Origin: Streptomyces sp. NBC_00414
GTDB lineage: Bacteria > Actinomycetota > Actinomycetes > Streptomycetales > Streptomycetaceae
Direction: 5' to 3'
DNA length: 64,000 nucleotides
Assembly: GCF_036038375.1 (NCBI RefSeq)
Contig: NZ_CP107935.1
Coordinates: 868,001 to 932,000 of the forward strand
Each line of letters opens with the position of its first letter. The first letter of the stretch is position 1. The notes under the pieces were generated by a model. It saw only the letters and a program-made list of their open reading frames with translations, searched no databases and had not been told where the DNA came from. This document shows, in pieces, positions 15,316-23,766 of this stretch. The position numbers were made by a program, and so were the translations under genes.

Positions 15316-16734
15316 TCAGGCCCCGTGGAATGCACGAGGGAGCCGGATCGTGACGGTGGTGCCGACTCCCACCTCCGACTCGACGTGCACCTGCCCCTGG
15401 TGCGCGTGCACGATGGCTTCCACGATGGCCAGGCCGAGACCCGAACCTCCGTAGGCGCGGCTGCGGCTGGCCTCGGCTCGCCAGAAGCGTTCGAAGACGC
15501 GGGGCAGGTCCTGCGGGGAGATACCGGGACCGTTGTCGATGACGCGCAGTTCCACGTCCTTGCGGTCCTGGGTGATCTCGACGCGTACGGCGGTCTGTTC
15601 GGGGGTGTGCTGGACGGCGTTGCCGACCAGGTTGCGCAGGACCTGTTGCAGTCGGCCGGCCTCGCCGACGACCGGAGCGCGTGGCGCGGACGCCATGGTG
15701 ATGCCGCGCCGGGGATAGATGATCTGGGCGTCCTCGACGACGCCGGCGGCCAGCTCCGTGAGGTCGACGTCGTGCCGCTCGACCGGGCGGCCGGCGTCCA
15801 GCCGTGCGAGCAGGGCGAGGTCCTCGACCAGCAGGCGCATCCGTCCCACCTCGTTCTCGATGTGTTCGAGCGCCGTCTCCAGGCCCGGTCCCGAGACGCC
15901 GCCCTGGCGGTGCAGGTCGAGCCAGCCGGAGATCGTGGAGAGCGGGGTGCGCAGTTCGTGGGAGGTGTCGGCCGCCAGGGACCGCACGGTCGCCTCCGCG
16001 CGGGCCTGGGCGTCGAAGGCCCGGTTGACCGCTTCGGCGAGCTGGTCGGCCTCGCTGCCGTTCCGCGTGGTCGGCAGCCGTTCCGTGAGGTGGCCCTCGG
16101 CGATGGCGTCGGCGGTACGGGCCATACGGGCCAGCGGGCGCAGGCCGAGCCGCAGGACGACGACCGCGAGCCCCAGCAGGATCAGCAACGCGGCGCCGAT
16201 CAGCATGAGTTGACGTCTGATGAGTGCGGCGACGGTGGAGTCGTCGACGGAGGTGTCGATGGTGAGGACGAGAGCGGCGGGCTCGATGGCTCCTTGGTCG
16301 ATGGTGAGTCCGGGGCTGGGAATGCGGATCACCGCGAGACCGTCCTGCTCGTCGTGTCCGTCGTAGTTGACGATGGTGCCGGCCGGCACGGTCGTGCTGA
16401 GTTCGGCGACCTGACGGGCCGCCGCGGTCGCGGAGCCGGTGCTCGTCAGGACCTTGCCGTCGTCGTCCACGGCGACGAGGCCCAGTGGGGGTCCGAGGAG
16501 GGTGGCGAACTGGTCGGCGTCGGCTGTCTGCGGCCCTCGGGCGATGACGTCGGTGAGCCGGTGGGCGCTGGTTTCGAGGGTCTGCTCGTAGCGGTGGTCC
16601 AGGTAGTCCTCCAGGAGGAAGCCGGTGATGACGGCGCTGGCAGTCAGGCCGCACACGAGGAGGACGGCCAGGCCGGCGAGCAGACGCAGGCGGACGCTGG
16701 AGAAGGACCATGTTCGACGGTCGCGGAGCTTCAC
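15316..16734 (-). CDS. Sensor histidine kinase (HAMP-HisKA-HATPase)
   Basis: 472 residues. Transmembrane helix 1 is at about 17-40, an extracytoplasmic sensor covers about 41-172, and helix 2 is at about 176-196. HAMP follows, then the H-box with phospho-acceptor His259 (DTSHELRTPL), N-box NLVGNAVQHT, G1 DNGPGIS and G2 GSGLGLAIV. It starts with GTG 16734 overlapping the stop of the OmpR-type regulator by 4 bp, so it is the cognate sensor of that regulator. The order regulator then kinase is typical of actinobacterial pairs. The signal is unknown; the upstream MMPL transporter suggests an envelope or lipid-related stimulus. Confidence 0.94.
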   Translation of the reverse strand: MKLRDRRTWSFSSVRLRLLAGLAVLLVCGLTASAVITGFLLEDYLDHRYEQTLETSAHRLTDVIARGPQTADADQFATLLGPPLGLVAVDDDGKVLTSTGSATAAARQVAELSTTVPAGTIVNYDGHDEQDGLAVIRIPSPGLTIDQGAIEPAALVLTIDTSVDDSTVAALIRRQLMLIGAALLILLGLAVVVLRLGLRPLARMARTADAIAEGHLTERLPTTRNGSEADQLAEAVNRAFDAQARAEATVRSLAADTSHELRTPLSTISGWLDLHRQGGVSGPGLETALEHIENEVGRMRLLVEDLALLARLDAGRPVERHDVDLTELAAGVVEDAQIIYPRRGITMASAPRAPVVGEAGRLQQVLRNLVGNAVQHTPEQTAVRVEITQDRKDVELRVIDNGPGISPQDLPRVFERFWRAEASRSRAYGGSGLGLAIVEAIVHAHQGQVHVESEVGVGTTVTIRLPRAFHGA

Positions 16735-17450
16735 TTGTGGGCCTGCTCCCGGAGGGTGTAGCCGACGCCTCGGACGGTGTGCAGCAGTGGCGGGTGGCCG
16801 TGGTCGATCTTGCGTCGGAGGTTGGAGACGAAGCGTTCGACGACGACGGTGTCTCCGCCGAAGTCGTACTGCCAGACGGCTTCGAGGATCTGGGCGCGGG
16901 ACAGGACCTGGCCCTGGTGACTCAGGAGGTAGTGCAGCAGGCGGTATTCGGTGGGTGAGAGTTCGAGGAGCCGGCCTGCCCTGCGGACCTCGTGACGGGG
17001 GTCGTCCATCGCGAGGTCCGCGCAGTTCAGGGGTGTCTCCTCGGGGGCGGGTGCTCCGCTGCGGGCGCGGCGGAGCAGTGCCTGGAGGCGGGCGCCGACC
17101 TCGACGACGCTGAAGGGTTTGGTGACGTAGTCGTCGCCTCCCAGGCGCAGTCCTCGTACGCGGTCCTCGATCGCGTCGCGTGCCGTGAGGAAGAGGACCG
17201 GTACGTCGATGCCGCGGTCGCGCAGCAGTTGGAGGATCTCGAAGCCGTCGGCGCCGGGGAGCATGACGTCGAGAACGATGACGTCGGGGGTCCGGCGGGC
17301 GACCTGGCCGAGAGCTTCGGTCAGGTCGCCCGCCACGTCGACCTCGAATCCGGCGAATCCGAGGGCCGAGATCAACAGGCGCCTGATACCGGGGTCGTCA
17401 TCGATGACAAGCACCCGGTCGGCGGCGCCCGGTGCGTCGATGGCGTTCAT
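16731..17450 (-). CDS. OmpR/PhoB-type response regulator
   Basis: 239 residues. The receiver is canonical: acidic patch VIDDDP, phospho-acceptor Asp61 (VLDVMLPG), Thr in LFLTARD and Lys111 in VTKPFS. The C-terminal winged helix (about 145-235) ends HTVRGVGYTLRE, as in the OmpR family. ATG 17450 has AAGGAG 5 nt upstream, and the frame extends further upstream but without a good start. It is coupled to the kinase gene downstream (GTGA overlap). The MMPL gene ends 121 bp upstream on the same strand, so the transporter and the two-component genes may be one transcript. Confidence 0.94.
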   Translation of the reverse strand: MNAIDAPGAADRVLVIDDDPGIRRLLISALGFAGFEVDVAGDLTEALGQVARRTPDVIVLDVMLPGADGFEILQLLRDRGIDVPVLFLTARDAIEDRVRGLRLGGDDYVTKPFSVVEVGARLQALLRRARSGAPAPEETPLNCADLAMDDPRHEVRRAGRLLELSPTEYRLLHYLLSHQGQVLSRAQILEAVWQYDFGGDTVVVERFVSNLRRKIDHGHPPLLHTVRGVGYTLREQAHK

Positions 17451-17571
17451 ACGTGCTCCTTGTACGGGCGGGGTGGGCTTCCCGAAGTCCACCACTTCCA
17501 CCGCCTCGGTCGTCTCCACCGACATGGCGGACGCGAGGTGTGCCCCGGTATCGGCTTGGCGGCTCATCGCG

Positions 17572-19785
17572 TCACAGGCCCACTGAAGCGGTCTGCTTGC
17601 CGGAGTCGCCGGGGACCTGGGCGGTGGCGTCGGGTGTGTGGAGGTTCTCACCCTCGACATCGAGCCGGGGCAGGAGACGGTCGAGGCGCCGGGGCAGCCA
17701 CCAGGCCCGGTCACCGAGGAGGGCCAGTACCGCCGGCACGAGGGTCATACGGACCAGGAAGGCGTCCACCATGACTCCGAAGGCCAGGGCGAAGGCGATC
17801 GGCATGATGTCGGCGTCGTGCGAGAACAGGAAGCTGATGAAGACCGAGATCATGATGAGGGCGGCGGAGGTGACCACGCGGGCGGCGTTGCGGGCTCCGG
17901 TGACGATGGCGGCGCGGGCGTTGCGGTGGTGGACGTAGTCCTCCCGCATGGCGGACACGAGGAACACTTCGTAGTCCATGGCGAGTCCGAAGAGGACGGC
18001 CATGACGATGATGGGCATGAAACTGGCCACCGGGCCCTCGCTCGCCACCCCCAGCGGACCGGCCAGCCACCCCCATTGGAAGACCGCGACGGTGGCTCCG
18101 AACGCGGCTCCGACGGACAGCAGAAACCCGATGGTGGCCTTGACGGGTATGGCGACGGACCGGAAGGCGATCATCAGGAGGAGCAGGGAGAGGCCGACCA
18201 CGACGACCGCGAAGGGGACCAGCGCGCCGCTGAGTTTGTCGGACACGTCGATGCTGACGGCGGTCAGACCGGTGACGGCGACATAGCTGCCGCTCGACCT
18301 GGCCAGGGGTTGCATCTCGATCCGCAGGTGCGAGACGAGTTCGCTGGTCGCCTGGGTACGGGGCCCGGTGTCGGGGATGATCTGGATGCGTGCGGCCGAT
18401 CCGTCCTCGGCCACGTCGATGCCGCTGACGTCCGCGATGCCCCCGACGTCACGCAGCTTGTCCTCGACCGCGGTGGCCGTCGACTCGACGGCGGTCGGGT
18501 CCTTGTCCTCGACGAGGATGACGAGCGGGCCGTTCGCGCCGGGCCCGAAGGCGTCACCGACCATGTCGTAGGCCTGGCGACTCGACGCCGTGGTGGGGCT
18601 GTTGCCCTCGTCGGTGACGGCGAGCTTGAGCTGCAGGGCGGGCAGGGCGAGCGCGACGAGGGCCACGGTTCCGAGGATCAGGGTACGCACCGGCCGGCGC
18701 AGCACCCCTTCGGTCCAGCGCACACCCATGGAGGTCCTGCCCTGACGTGCCGTCCGCCGGCCCGAGCGAGGACGGGCACCGGGTACGAGTCTGCGGCCGG
18801 CCATTCCCAGCAGCGCGGGGAGCAGTCCGAGCGCCAGGACGACGGCGGCGGCGACTGCTCCGGCGGACGCGAGTCCCATGGAGGTCAGCATCGGGACACC
18901 GGCCACCGACAGCCCGGCGAGCGCGATGACCACGGTGGCACCGGCGAAGACGACGGCGCTGCCCGCGGTCGCGTTGGCCCTGGCGACGGACTCGACGACG
19001 GGCATGCCGGTGGCGAGCTGGGCCCGGTGACGCGAGACGATGAACAGGGCGTAGTCGATGCCCACGGCGAGCCCCAGCATGATGGCCAGGGTCGGTGCGC
19101 TGTCGGTCACTCCGAGCACGGTGGCCGCGCCCATCATGGCCGCCATGGTGCCGACGACACCGAGGATCGCGGTGAGGAGCGGCAGTCCGGCGGCGAGCAG
19201 CGAGCCGAACGTGATGACGAGGATGACCAGGGCCACGCCGAGCCCGACCATCTCGGGGGGTCCGAAGGGTGAGGTCGAGGGGGCGTAGGCGTCACCGCCG
19301 TAGACGGTCTTGAGACCTGCCTGCCTGGCCTGCTCCCCCGCGGCCTGCACCGCGTCGAGCGTGCCGGCGGGTACGTCCTCGTCCTTCTTGGTGGTGAAGG
19401 TGACCTGCGCGACCGCGGTGCGCCCGTCCTTGGAGACGGTGTCGTCCTCGACCGGGTCACCGACCTCGGCCACTCCGCGTACGTCGCCCATCGCGGCGAT
19501 GCCGGATGCCAGCGACTTCCGCAGTTCGGCGTCGGTCACCCTGCGGCCTGGCGGGGCCTGGAACACGACATCCGCGGACTGGACGTCCGGGGAGGGGAAG
19601 TGACGGTCCATCTTGGTCAGCGCCGTCTGCGCCGGTGACCCGGGGATGGAGCTGCTGTCCTCGAAGGAGCCGGCGAAAGAGAAGCCGAGGCCGATCACCG
19701 CGCCGAGCGCCAGAAGCCATCCGACCAACATCGTTCGCCACCGTCGAGCGCCGAAAGCGCCCAGCCGGTACAAGAGCGTAGCCAT
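17572..19785 (-). CDS. MMPL-family RND transporter
   Basis: 737 residues with the duplicated MMPL layout. TM1 is followed by an extracellular domain (about 45-180) and a block of five or six helices. A second extracellular domain (about 410-540) and a second helix block follow. Proton-relay-like motifs are GLAVGIDYALFIVSRHR and LFGLAMDYEVFLVSAMRED. Such proteins move lipids, polyketides or siderophores using the proton gradient. ATG 19785 is preferred, with ATG 19800 as an alternative. The gene diverges from the GntR repressor gene. It is followed by a two-component system, but which signal controls it is not visible. Confidence 0.92.
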   Translation of the reverse strand: MATLLYRLGAFGARRWRTMLVGWLLALGAVIGLGFSFAGSFEDSSSIPGSPAQTALTKMDRHFPSPDVQSADVVFQAPPGRRVTDAELRKSLASGIAAMGDVRGVAEVGDPVEDDTVSKDGRTAVAQVTFTTKKDEDVPAGTLDAVQAAGEQARQAGLKTVYGGDAYAPSTSPFGPPEMVGLGVALVILVITFGSLLAAGLPLLTAILGVVGTMAAMMGAATVLGVTDSAPTLAIMLGLAVGIDYALFIVSRHRAQLATGMPVVESVARANATAGSAVVFAGATVVIALAGLSVAGVPMLTSMGLASAGAVAAAVVLALGLLPALLGMAGRRLVPGARPRSGRRTARQGRTSMGVRWTEGVLRRPVRTLILGTVALVALALPALQLKLAVTDEGNSPTTASSRQAYDMVGDAFGPGANGPLVILVEDKDPTAVESTATAVEDKLRDVGGIADVSGIDVAEDGSAARIQIIPDTGPRTQATSELVSHLRIEMQPLARSSGSYVAVTGLTAVSIDVSDKLSGALVPFAVVVVGLSLLLLMIAFRSVAIPVKATIGFLLSVGAAFGATVAVFQWGWLAGPLGVASEGPVASFMPIIVMAVLFGLAMDYEVFLVSAMREDYVHHRNARAAIVTGARNAARVVTSAALIMISVFISFLFSHDADIMPIAFALAFGVMVDAFLVRMTLVPAVLALLGDRAWWLPRRLDRLLPRLDVEGENLHTPDATAQVPGDSGKQTASVGL

Positions 19786-19922
19786 GCCTGCATCCCTCAT
19801 CGGTAGGTGGTTGAGGTGCCGATCCTGCTCGGCGGACTTGACGGCCGCCCCACACCGAACCTGAGGGTTTCTTGACGGTCGGATCGGCCCGAGGCGGCGG
19901 CGGGCCCGGCCCCGACCGCAGG

Positions 19923-19950
19923 TTGACATTCATGCTGTAGCAAATACCAT
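19923..19950 (+). promoter_or_regulatory. Leaderless promoter of the GntR gene with embedded operator
   Basis: TTGACA (19923-19928) and TACCAT (19945-19950) are spaced by 16 nt. The start of transcription is predicted at about 19957-19958, coincident with ATG 19958, so the mRNA would be leaderless. The 17-bp element TGCTGTAGCAAATACCA at 19933-19949 covers spacer and -10 and recurs exactly in the ABC importer promoter. Autorepression by the GntR protein is the simplest reading. Confidence 0.7.
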
Positions 19951-19957
19951 GTTCTTC

Positions 19958-20677
19958 ATGGCTCTGCTCCCCCAGCTCTCGTCACCGGTCACTCTCGGCG
20001 ATCAGGCGTACGCCGCCATCCGCGAAGCCATCGTCACCGGATCTCTGAAGCGCGGGGAGAAGGTCACGGAGCGGGGCCTGGCGGAGTCCCTGAGCATCAG
20101 CGCGACCCCCGTCCGCGAGGCGCTGCGGCGCCTGGAGCAGGACCGGCTGGTGGAGCGGACGGGGCCGAGGTCGGTCCGTATCGCGCAGTTCGGCAAGGAG
20201 GAACTGCGCGAGTTCACGATGATGGAGGACGCGCTCCGGGCGCTCGCCGCCCGGCTGGCCGCGGAGAAGTCGACGGCGGCCCAGCGTCGCGAGATGTCCG
20301 ACTGCCTGGATGAGGCGGACGCCCTGCGCGGCGAGCTGCGCGAGGTGTCCCCGGGGACCGACGCGGAGCGGGACCTGGTGCTCCGGATCCAGGGACTCAT
20401 GCGTCACTTCCACACGATCGTGGACCAGGCCAGCGGCAACGCGACACTGGTTCAGATGTTGCGCACCGTCGACGCGTTCGGCTCGGAGGAGCGGCGGGAC
20501 AGCATCCTGTCGGAGGTGCGCGGCGAACACTCGAAGGTGGTCGACGAGCGGTACCGGCAGCACCGGGTCATCTACGAGGCCATCGCCGCCGGCAACGGGG
20601 AGCGGGCCGAGGAGCTGATGAGGGCGCACAGCCACACCTCGAACATCTCCCGGATCGCGACGCGCTTCCCGAGCTGA
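19958..20677 (+). CDS. GntR-family (FadR/FCD-type) repressor
   Basis: 239 residues. An N-terminal GntR winged helix (about 12-72, containing ERGLAESLSISATPVREALRRLEQD) precedes an all-helical FCD-like ligand domain with His residues typical of metal and organic-acid binding (RHFHTIVDQ, RQHRVIYEA, RAHSHTS). ATG 19958 fits a leaderless transcript; ATG 19949 is possible, but it lies inside the -10. FCD regulators commonly respond to carboxylic or sugar acids, which fits control of the organic-acid importer operon through the shared operator. It converges on the oxidoreductase gene. Confidence 0.9.
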   Translation: MALLPQLSSPVTLGDQAYAAIREAIVTGSLKRGEKVTERGLAESLSISATPVREALRRLEQDRLVERTGPRSVRIAQFGKEELREFTMMEDALRALAARLAAEKSTAAQRREMSDCLDEADALRGELREVSPGTDAERDLVLRIQGLMRHFHTIVDQASGNATLVQMLRTVDAFGSEERRDSILSEVRGEHSKVVDERYRQHRVIYEAIAAGNGERAEELMRAHSHTSNISRIATRFPS

Positions 20678-20683
20678 CGAGGC

Positions 20684-20708
20684 GGCCGGGTTCTCCCTGA
20701 CCCCGGCC
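20684..20708. terminator. Hairpin between convergent GntR and oxidoreductase genes
   Basis: GGCCGGG and CCCGGCC form a 7-bp G/C stem around an 11-nt loop between the convergent stops. There is no T-tract. It is a modest candidate bidirectional terminator. Confidence 0.35.
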
Positions 20709-20726
20709 CGCGGACACCCGCCGGGG

Positions 20727-21689
20727 CTACGGGATCAGCACGATCCTGCCGAAGACCTCACCGGCGTCCATCTTCTGGTGTGCCAGCACGGCCCGGTCCA
20801 GCGGCAGCAGTTCGTGCACGACCGTCTCGAACTCACCACGGCTCGCGGCAGCGAACTGTTCGCCCCGTACGGCATGCCGGTCGGCCCGGGAGACCGTGTC
20901 CGCGCTGAAGGTGGCGAAGGACAGCGACTTCTGGAACGCGGCCATCATCTTCGTACCGAAGTCCGCCGGTGGCTGACCGGCCACGACGCCGACGACGACC
21001 ATGCGGCCGTTCGGGGCGAGCCTGTCGAGGAACGACGGCATGTCGTCACCGGCGACGATGTCGATGATGACGTCGTAGCCCGCGGGAGCGTCCTGTCCGC
21101 CGTTTCCGGAGCGGTCCAGTACATGGTTCGCGCCCAACCGGCGCAGGCGCGCGCCGCGTTCGGCCGAGGACGTGGTGACCGCCACCGCGGTGGCACCGCC
21201 CCGGGCCGCCAGCTGGACCGTCATGATGCCGATGCTGCCGGCCGCGCCGCGCACCAGAACCGTCTCGCCGGGGGCGAAACGGGCGTGCGCGAGTGCGTGG
21301 TGGGCCACGACTCCGGAGCTGCCGAGCGTCACCGCGTCGACGGCGGACAGGTCACCCGGAAGGGGAAGGATCTCCTGGACCGGGACGACGGCCTGTTCGA
21401 CATAACCGCCGCCCGTGCCGGTGAATCCCCACACCCGTCGGCCGAGCCATGATGTGTCGACGCCGTCGCCCACCGAGGTGACGGTGCCGGCCACCTCGCT
21501 CCCGGGGACATGCCCCTCCTTGAAGCCGTAGGCGGCCAGAGCGCCGCTTCGGATCACGGTGTCGACACCGCCGACGCCCACCGCCTCCGCGGTGATCACC
21601 ACCTGCCCGGCAGCGGGTGCGGGGGCCGGCAGGTCGACCACGGCCAGACCTTCAGGGCCCCCGAACGTCCGGATCACAATTGCCTTCAT
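20727..21689 (-). CDS. NADPH:quinone-oxidoreductase-like MDR dehydrogenase
   Basis: 320 residues of the medium-chain dehydrogenase family. It has an N-terminal GroES-like domain (HVPGSEVAGTVTSVG) and a Rossmann domain with the quinone-oxidoreductase nucleotide motif GAAGSIGIMTVQLA. The structural and catalytic zinc cysteines are absent, as in zeta-crystallin/QOR proteins, so it is zinc-independent. ATG 21689 has GGAG 7 nt upstream; the frame could begin at GTG 21701. It diverges from a TetR regulator with 111 bp between starts, a common repressor-target arrangement. It probably reduces quinones or enones with NADPH. Confidence 0.9.
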   Translation of the reverse strand: MKAIVIRTFGGPEGLAVVDLPAPAPAAGQVVITAEAVGVGGVDTVIRSGALAAYGFKEGHVPGSEVAGTVTSVGDGVDTSWLGRRVWGFTGTGGGYVEQAVVPVQEILPLPGDLSAVDAVTLGSSGVVAHHALAHARFAPGETVLVRGAAGSIGIMTVQLAARGGATAVAVTTSSAERGARLRRLGANHVLDRSGNGGQDAPAGYDVIIDIVAGDDMPSFLDRLAPNGRMVVVGVVAGQPPADFGTKMMAAFQKSLSFATFSADTVSRADRHAVRGEQFAAASRGEFETVVHELLPLDRAVLAHQKMDAGEVFGRIVLIP

Positions 21690-21765
21690 CGTCGTCTCCA
21701 CGTTCTCGGATCGGCGTGCCGCGCCCCGATGGTCCCGGCGACCGCCTCTCCCTTCCGGACCGTAA

Positions 21766-21781
21766 CGGACACCCCCGTCCG
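21766..21781. promoter_or_regulatory. Possible TetR operator between the oxidoreductase and TetR genes
   Basis: CGGAC and GTCCG arms are separated by 6 nt, in the 111-bp divergent gap, 20 bp upstream of the TetR start. The arms are short and this is a tentative call. Confidence 0.3.
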
Positions 21782-21800
21782 CTTAGGTAAAGTGAGAGCC

Positions 21801-22433
21801 GTGACCGATCGTTTGCCTCACACGCTGCGTTCCGACGCCCTGGACAACCGCGACCGCATCCTCGACGCGGCCCGGACCTTGTTCGCGGCCGACGGCCTGG
21901 ACGTGCCGATGCGGGAGATCGCCCGGCGCGCCGCGGTGGGGCCCGCCACTCTGTACCGCCGCTTCCCGACCAAGCAGACGCTGGTCACCGCCGTCTTCGC
22001 GGACCAGGTGCGCGCGTGCCGTGACATCGTCGACGAGGGGTGCGCCGATCCCGATCCGTGGCGGGGCTTCTGCCGGGTGATCGAGAAGGTCTGTGAGCTG
22101 CACGCACACGACCGGGGCTTCACCGAAGCCTTCATGTCCACGTTCCCGGGCGCGGCGGATGTGGCCGCGGGCCGTGAGTACACGGTGAAGGCAGTCGCCG
22201 GACTGGCCAGGCGGGCCCAGGATGCCGGGCGGCTGCGTTCCGACTTCGTCCTGGACGACCTCATCCTCATGCTCATGGCCAACAAGGGGATCCACACCGC
22301 TTCGACCGCCGTGCAGGTCGCGGCCTCCCGGCGCTTCGCGGGGTTCGTGATCCAGGCGTTCGAGGCCCGTCCCCGGCACGCACCGCTGCCGCCGGCGGCA
22401 CGGCTGGCCGCCACGGCACCTGACAGAGCCTGA
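21801..22433 (+). CDS. TetR-family regulator
   Basis: 210 residues. The N-terminal HTH (about 17-63) has MREIARRAAVGPATLYRRFP, followed by a helical ligand domain of the type found in TetR regulators with a C-terminal Tet_C-like region. GTG 21801 is chosen because it gives the usual short lead into the HTH, while the open frame upstream to 21510 runs through the neighbouring promoter. It is divergent from the MDR oxidoreductase and is its likely repressor. The ligand is unknown, probably a small hydrophobic electrophile if it controls the reductase. Confidence 0.87.
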   Translation: MTDRLPHTLRSDALDNRDRILDAARTLFAADGLDVPMREIARRAAVGPATLYRRFPTKQTLVTAVFADQVRACRDIVDEGCADPDPWRGFCRVIEKVCELHAHDRGFTEAFMSTFPGAADVAAGREYTVKAVAGLARRAQDAGRLRSDFVLDDLILMLMANKGIHTASTAVQVAASRRFAGFVIQAFEARPRHAPLPPAARLAATAPDRA

Positions 22434-22509
22434 CCGCCTGCTCCCGAACGCAACCGCCGCCGCGATGGGTGACCACCGGCCACCGCTGCCGGCGCTCTTG
22501 GCTGTCCGC

Positions 22510-23625
22510 TCAAGGTGTGTCCGGCGCCGTCAGTTCGAAGTCGGCGCGGGGTGACTCGACTCCGTTGATCTGCAGGGAGATCGCGTGCTGCCCGGGATGG
22601 TAGCGGCGCGTCGTGATCGGCCGGAACGAATGCTCCCGTGCGAGGTGGATCCGCTCGTCCGGTGCGAGGGTGCGGGTGGTGAGTTTGAAGGTCTTGCCGG
22701 TCTGGCCTCCGTTGGCCTTGCGATGGTGCACGACGTAGTCGATCGTGAGCCGCGCCGGAGTGTCACCGGCGTTGCGGATCGAAGCGGTGAAGCGGACGGT
22801 ACCGCCGAACGGGACGGTGTCCGAGTCCAGTTGAGGTCCGTCGACGTCCAGGACAGCGGGGGCGAAGCCGAGCAGTTCCAGGGCGCCGGGGTGGCCCCGC
22901 TTGACCAGGGTGCGCAGCCCGTGGCGTACCAGGCGCCCGGTGGTGGCGTCGGGACTGTCCAGCCAGCGGCGGGCGGTGTCGACGACGACCTCGGGGTGGT
23001 CGCGGCTGAGGTCGTTGAGGTGGTTGGCGACCGAGCGGCGTACGTACTCGCTCTCGTCCCGGTAGAGGGCGTCGAGGATGGGCACGGTCACCGCGGGACG
23101 GGCCATGATGTCCGGCACCCGTACCGCCCAGGGGAGGTAGGGGCGGGTGCCTTCGGAGGCGAGCCTGCGCACGTCGGCGTCGGGCGATCCGGTCCAGCCG
23201 CCGACGATGACGGTGAGGGCCCGGTCGAGGTCGTGCCGCAGGAGTGTCCTGATGGCGAACTCCGAGGACAGGCGCCCGGTGAGGCTCGCGAGGAGGTCCA
23301 TCGCGTCGTCGAAGGGGGCGGCCCCGCCTTCCTGGACGGCGCGGGTGGCGAGAGCGCTGGTGACGGGCCAGATCAGCCAGCCGGTGAAGTGCGGTGCGTC
23401 GTCGCGGGCGATGCGTACGGTCCTGGCCAGCGCGGCGTAGTCGCCCGGCAGGTCCGTCAGCAGTGCGTCGCGCAGCAGGTCGGCGCGCTCCCGCAGGGAC
23501 AGCGGGTCGAGCTGCCCGGGCGCCGCGCGCAGTGCCGTGAGGTCGGCGTCCGGGGCGGCGGCCCCGATCGCCCGGGTGAGGCTCTGCACGGTGTGGTGGC
23601 CGATGAGTTCGTCGGCGAACGGCAT
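22510..23625 (-). CDS. alkC: AlkC-type DNA alkylation repair glycosylase
   Basis: 371 residues. The first roughly 250 are HEAT-like helical repeats typical of the AlkC/AlkD glycosylase superfamily (for example EYVRRSVANHLNDLSRDHP and GALELLGF). The last 115 or so form a beta-rich, Ig-like domain (GTVRFTASIRNAGDTPA), the extra domain that distinguishes AlkC from AlkD. AlkC enzymes excise cationic alkylated bases such as 3-methyladenine and 3-methylcytosine. ATG 23625 follows GGAGAG. Upstream lies a patch of degenerate AGTCA-containing repeats. It is transcribed in the same direction as the saccharopine-dehydrogenase-like gene, 141 bp apart. Confidence 0.85.
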   Translation of the reverse strand: MPFADELIGHHTVQSLTRAIGAAAPDADLTALRAAPGQLDPLSLRERADLLRDALLTDLPGDYAALARTVRIARDDAPHFTGWLIWPVTSALATRAVQEGGAAPFDDAMDLLASLTGRLSSEFAIRTLLRHDLDRALTVIVGGWTGSPDADVRRLASEGTRPYLPWAVRVPDIMARPAVTVPILDALYRDESEYVRRSVANHLNDLSRDHPEVVVDTARRWLDSPDATTGRLVRHGLRTLVKRGHPGALELLGFAPAVLDVDGPQLDSDTVPFGGTVRFTASIRNAGDTPARLTIDYVVHHRKANGGQTGKTFKLTTRTLAPDERIHLAREHSFRPITTRRYHPGQHAISLQINGVESPRADFELTAPDTP

Positions 23626-23649
23626 GGTGGTCTCTCCGTCACGCGAGGG

Positions 23650-23735
23650 TCGTGGTCGGGTCATGAGTCATGGCCATGAGTCATGGGTCAATGGGTCGGA
23701 AGTCACGGGCCATAAGTCACGGGTCATGGGGTGGT
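23650..23735. repeat. Degenerate tandem AGTCA/GGGTCATG repeats upstream of alkC
   Basis: Short units of the form (G)AGTCATGG, GGGTCA and AAGTCACGG are repeated about eight times over 85 bp. They fill most of the gap between the saccharopine-dehydrogenase-like stop and the alkC start. The function is unknown; such arrays can arise by slippage or act as multi-site operators. Confidence 0.55.
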
Positions 23736-23766
23736 GCAGGGGCGGCGGACGGAGTCCCGACGGCGT

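Noticed and set aside
20727..21689. Zinc-dependent alcohol dehydrogenase
   Set aside because: The zinc-ligand cysteines are absent and the nucleotide motif is of the quinone-oxidoreductase type.
23650..23735. Repeats upstream of alkC considered as a CRISPR-like array
   Set aside because: Units are only 7-10 bp, degenerate and without unique spacers; no cas genes are present.
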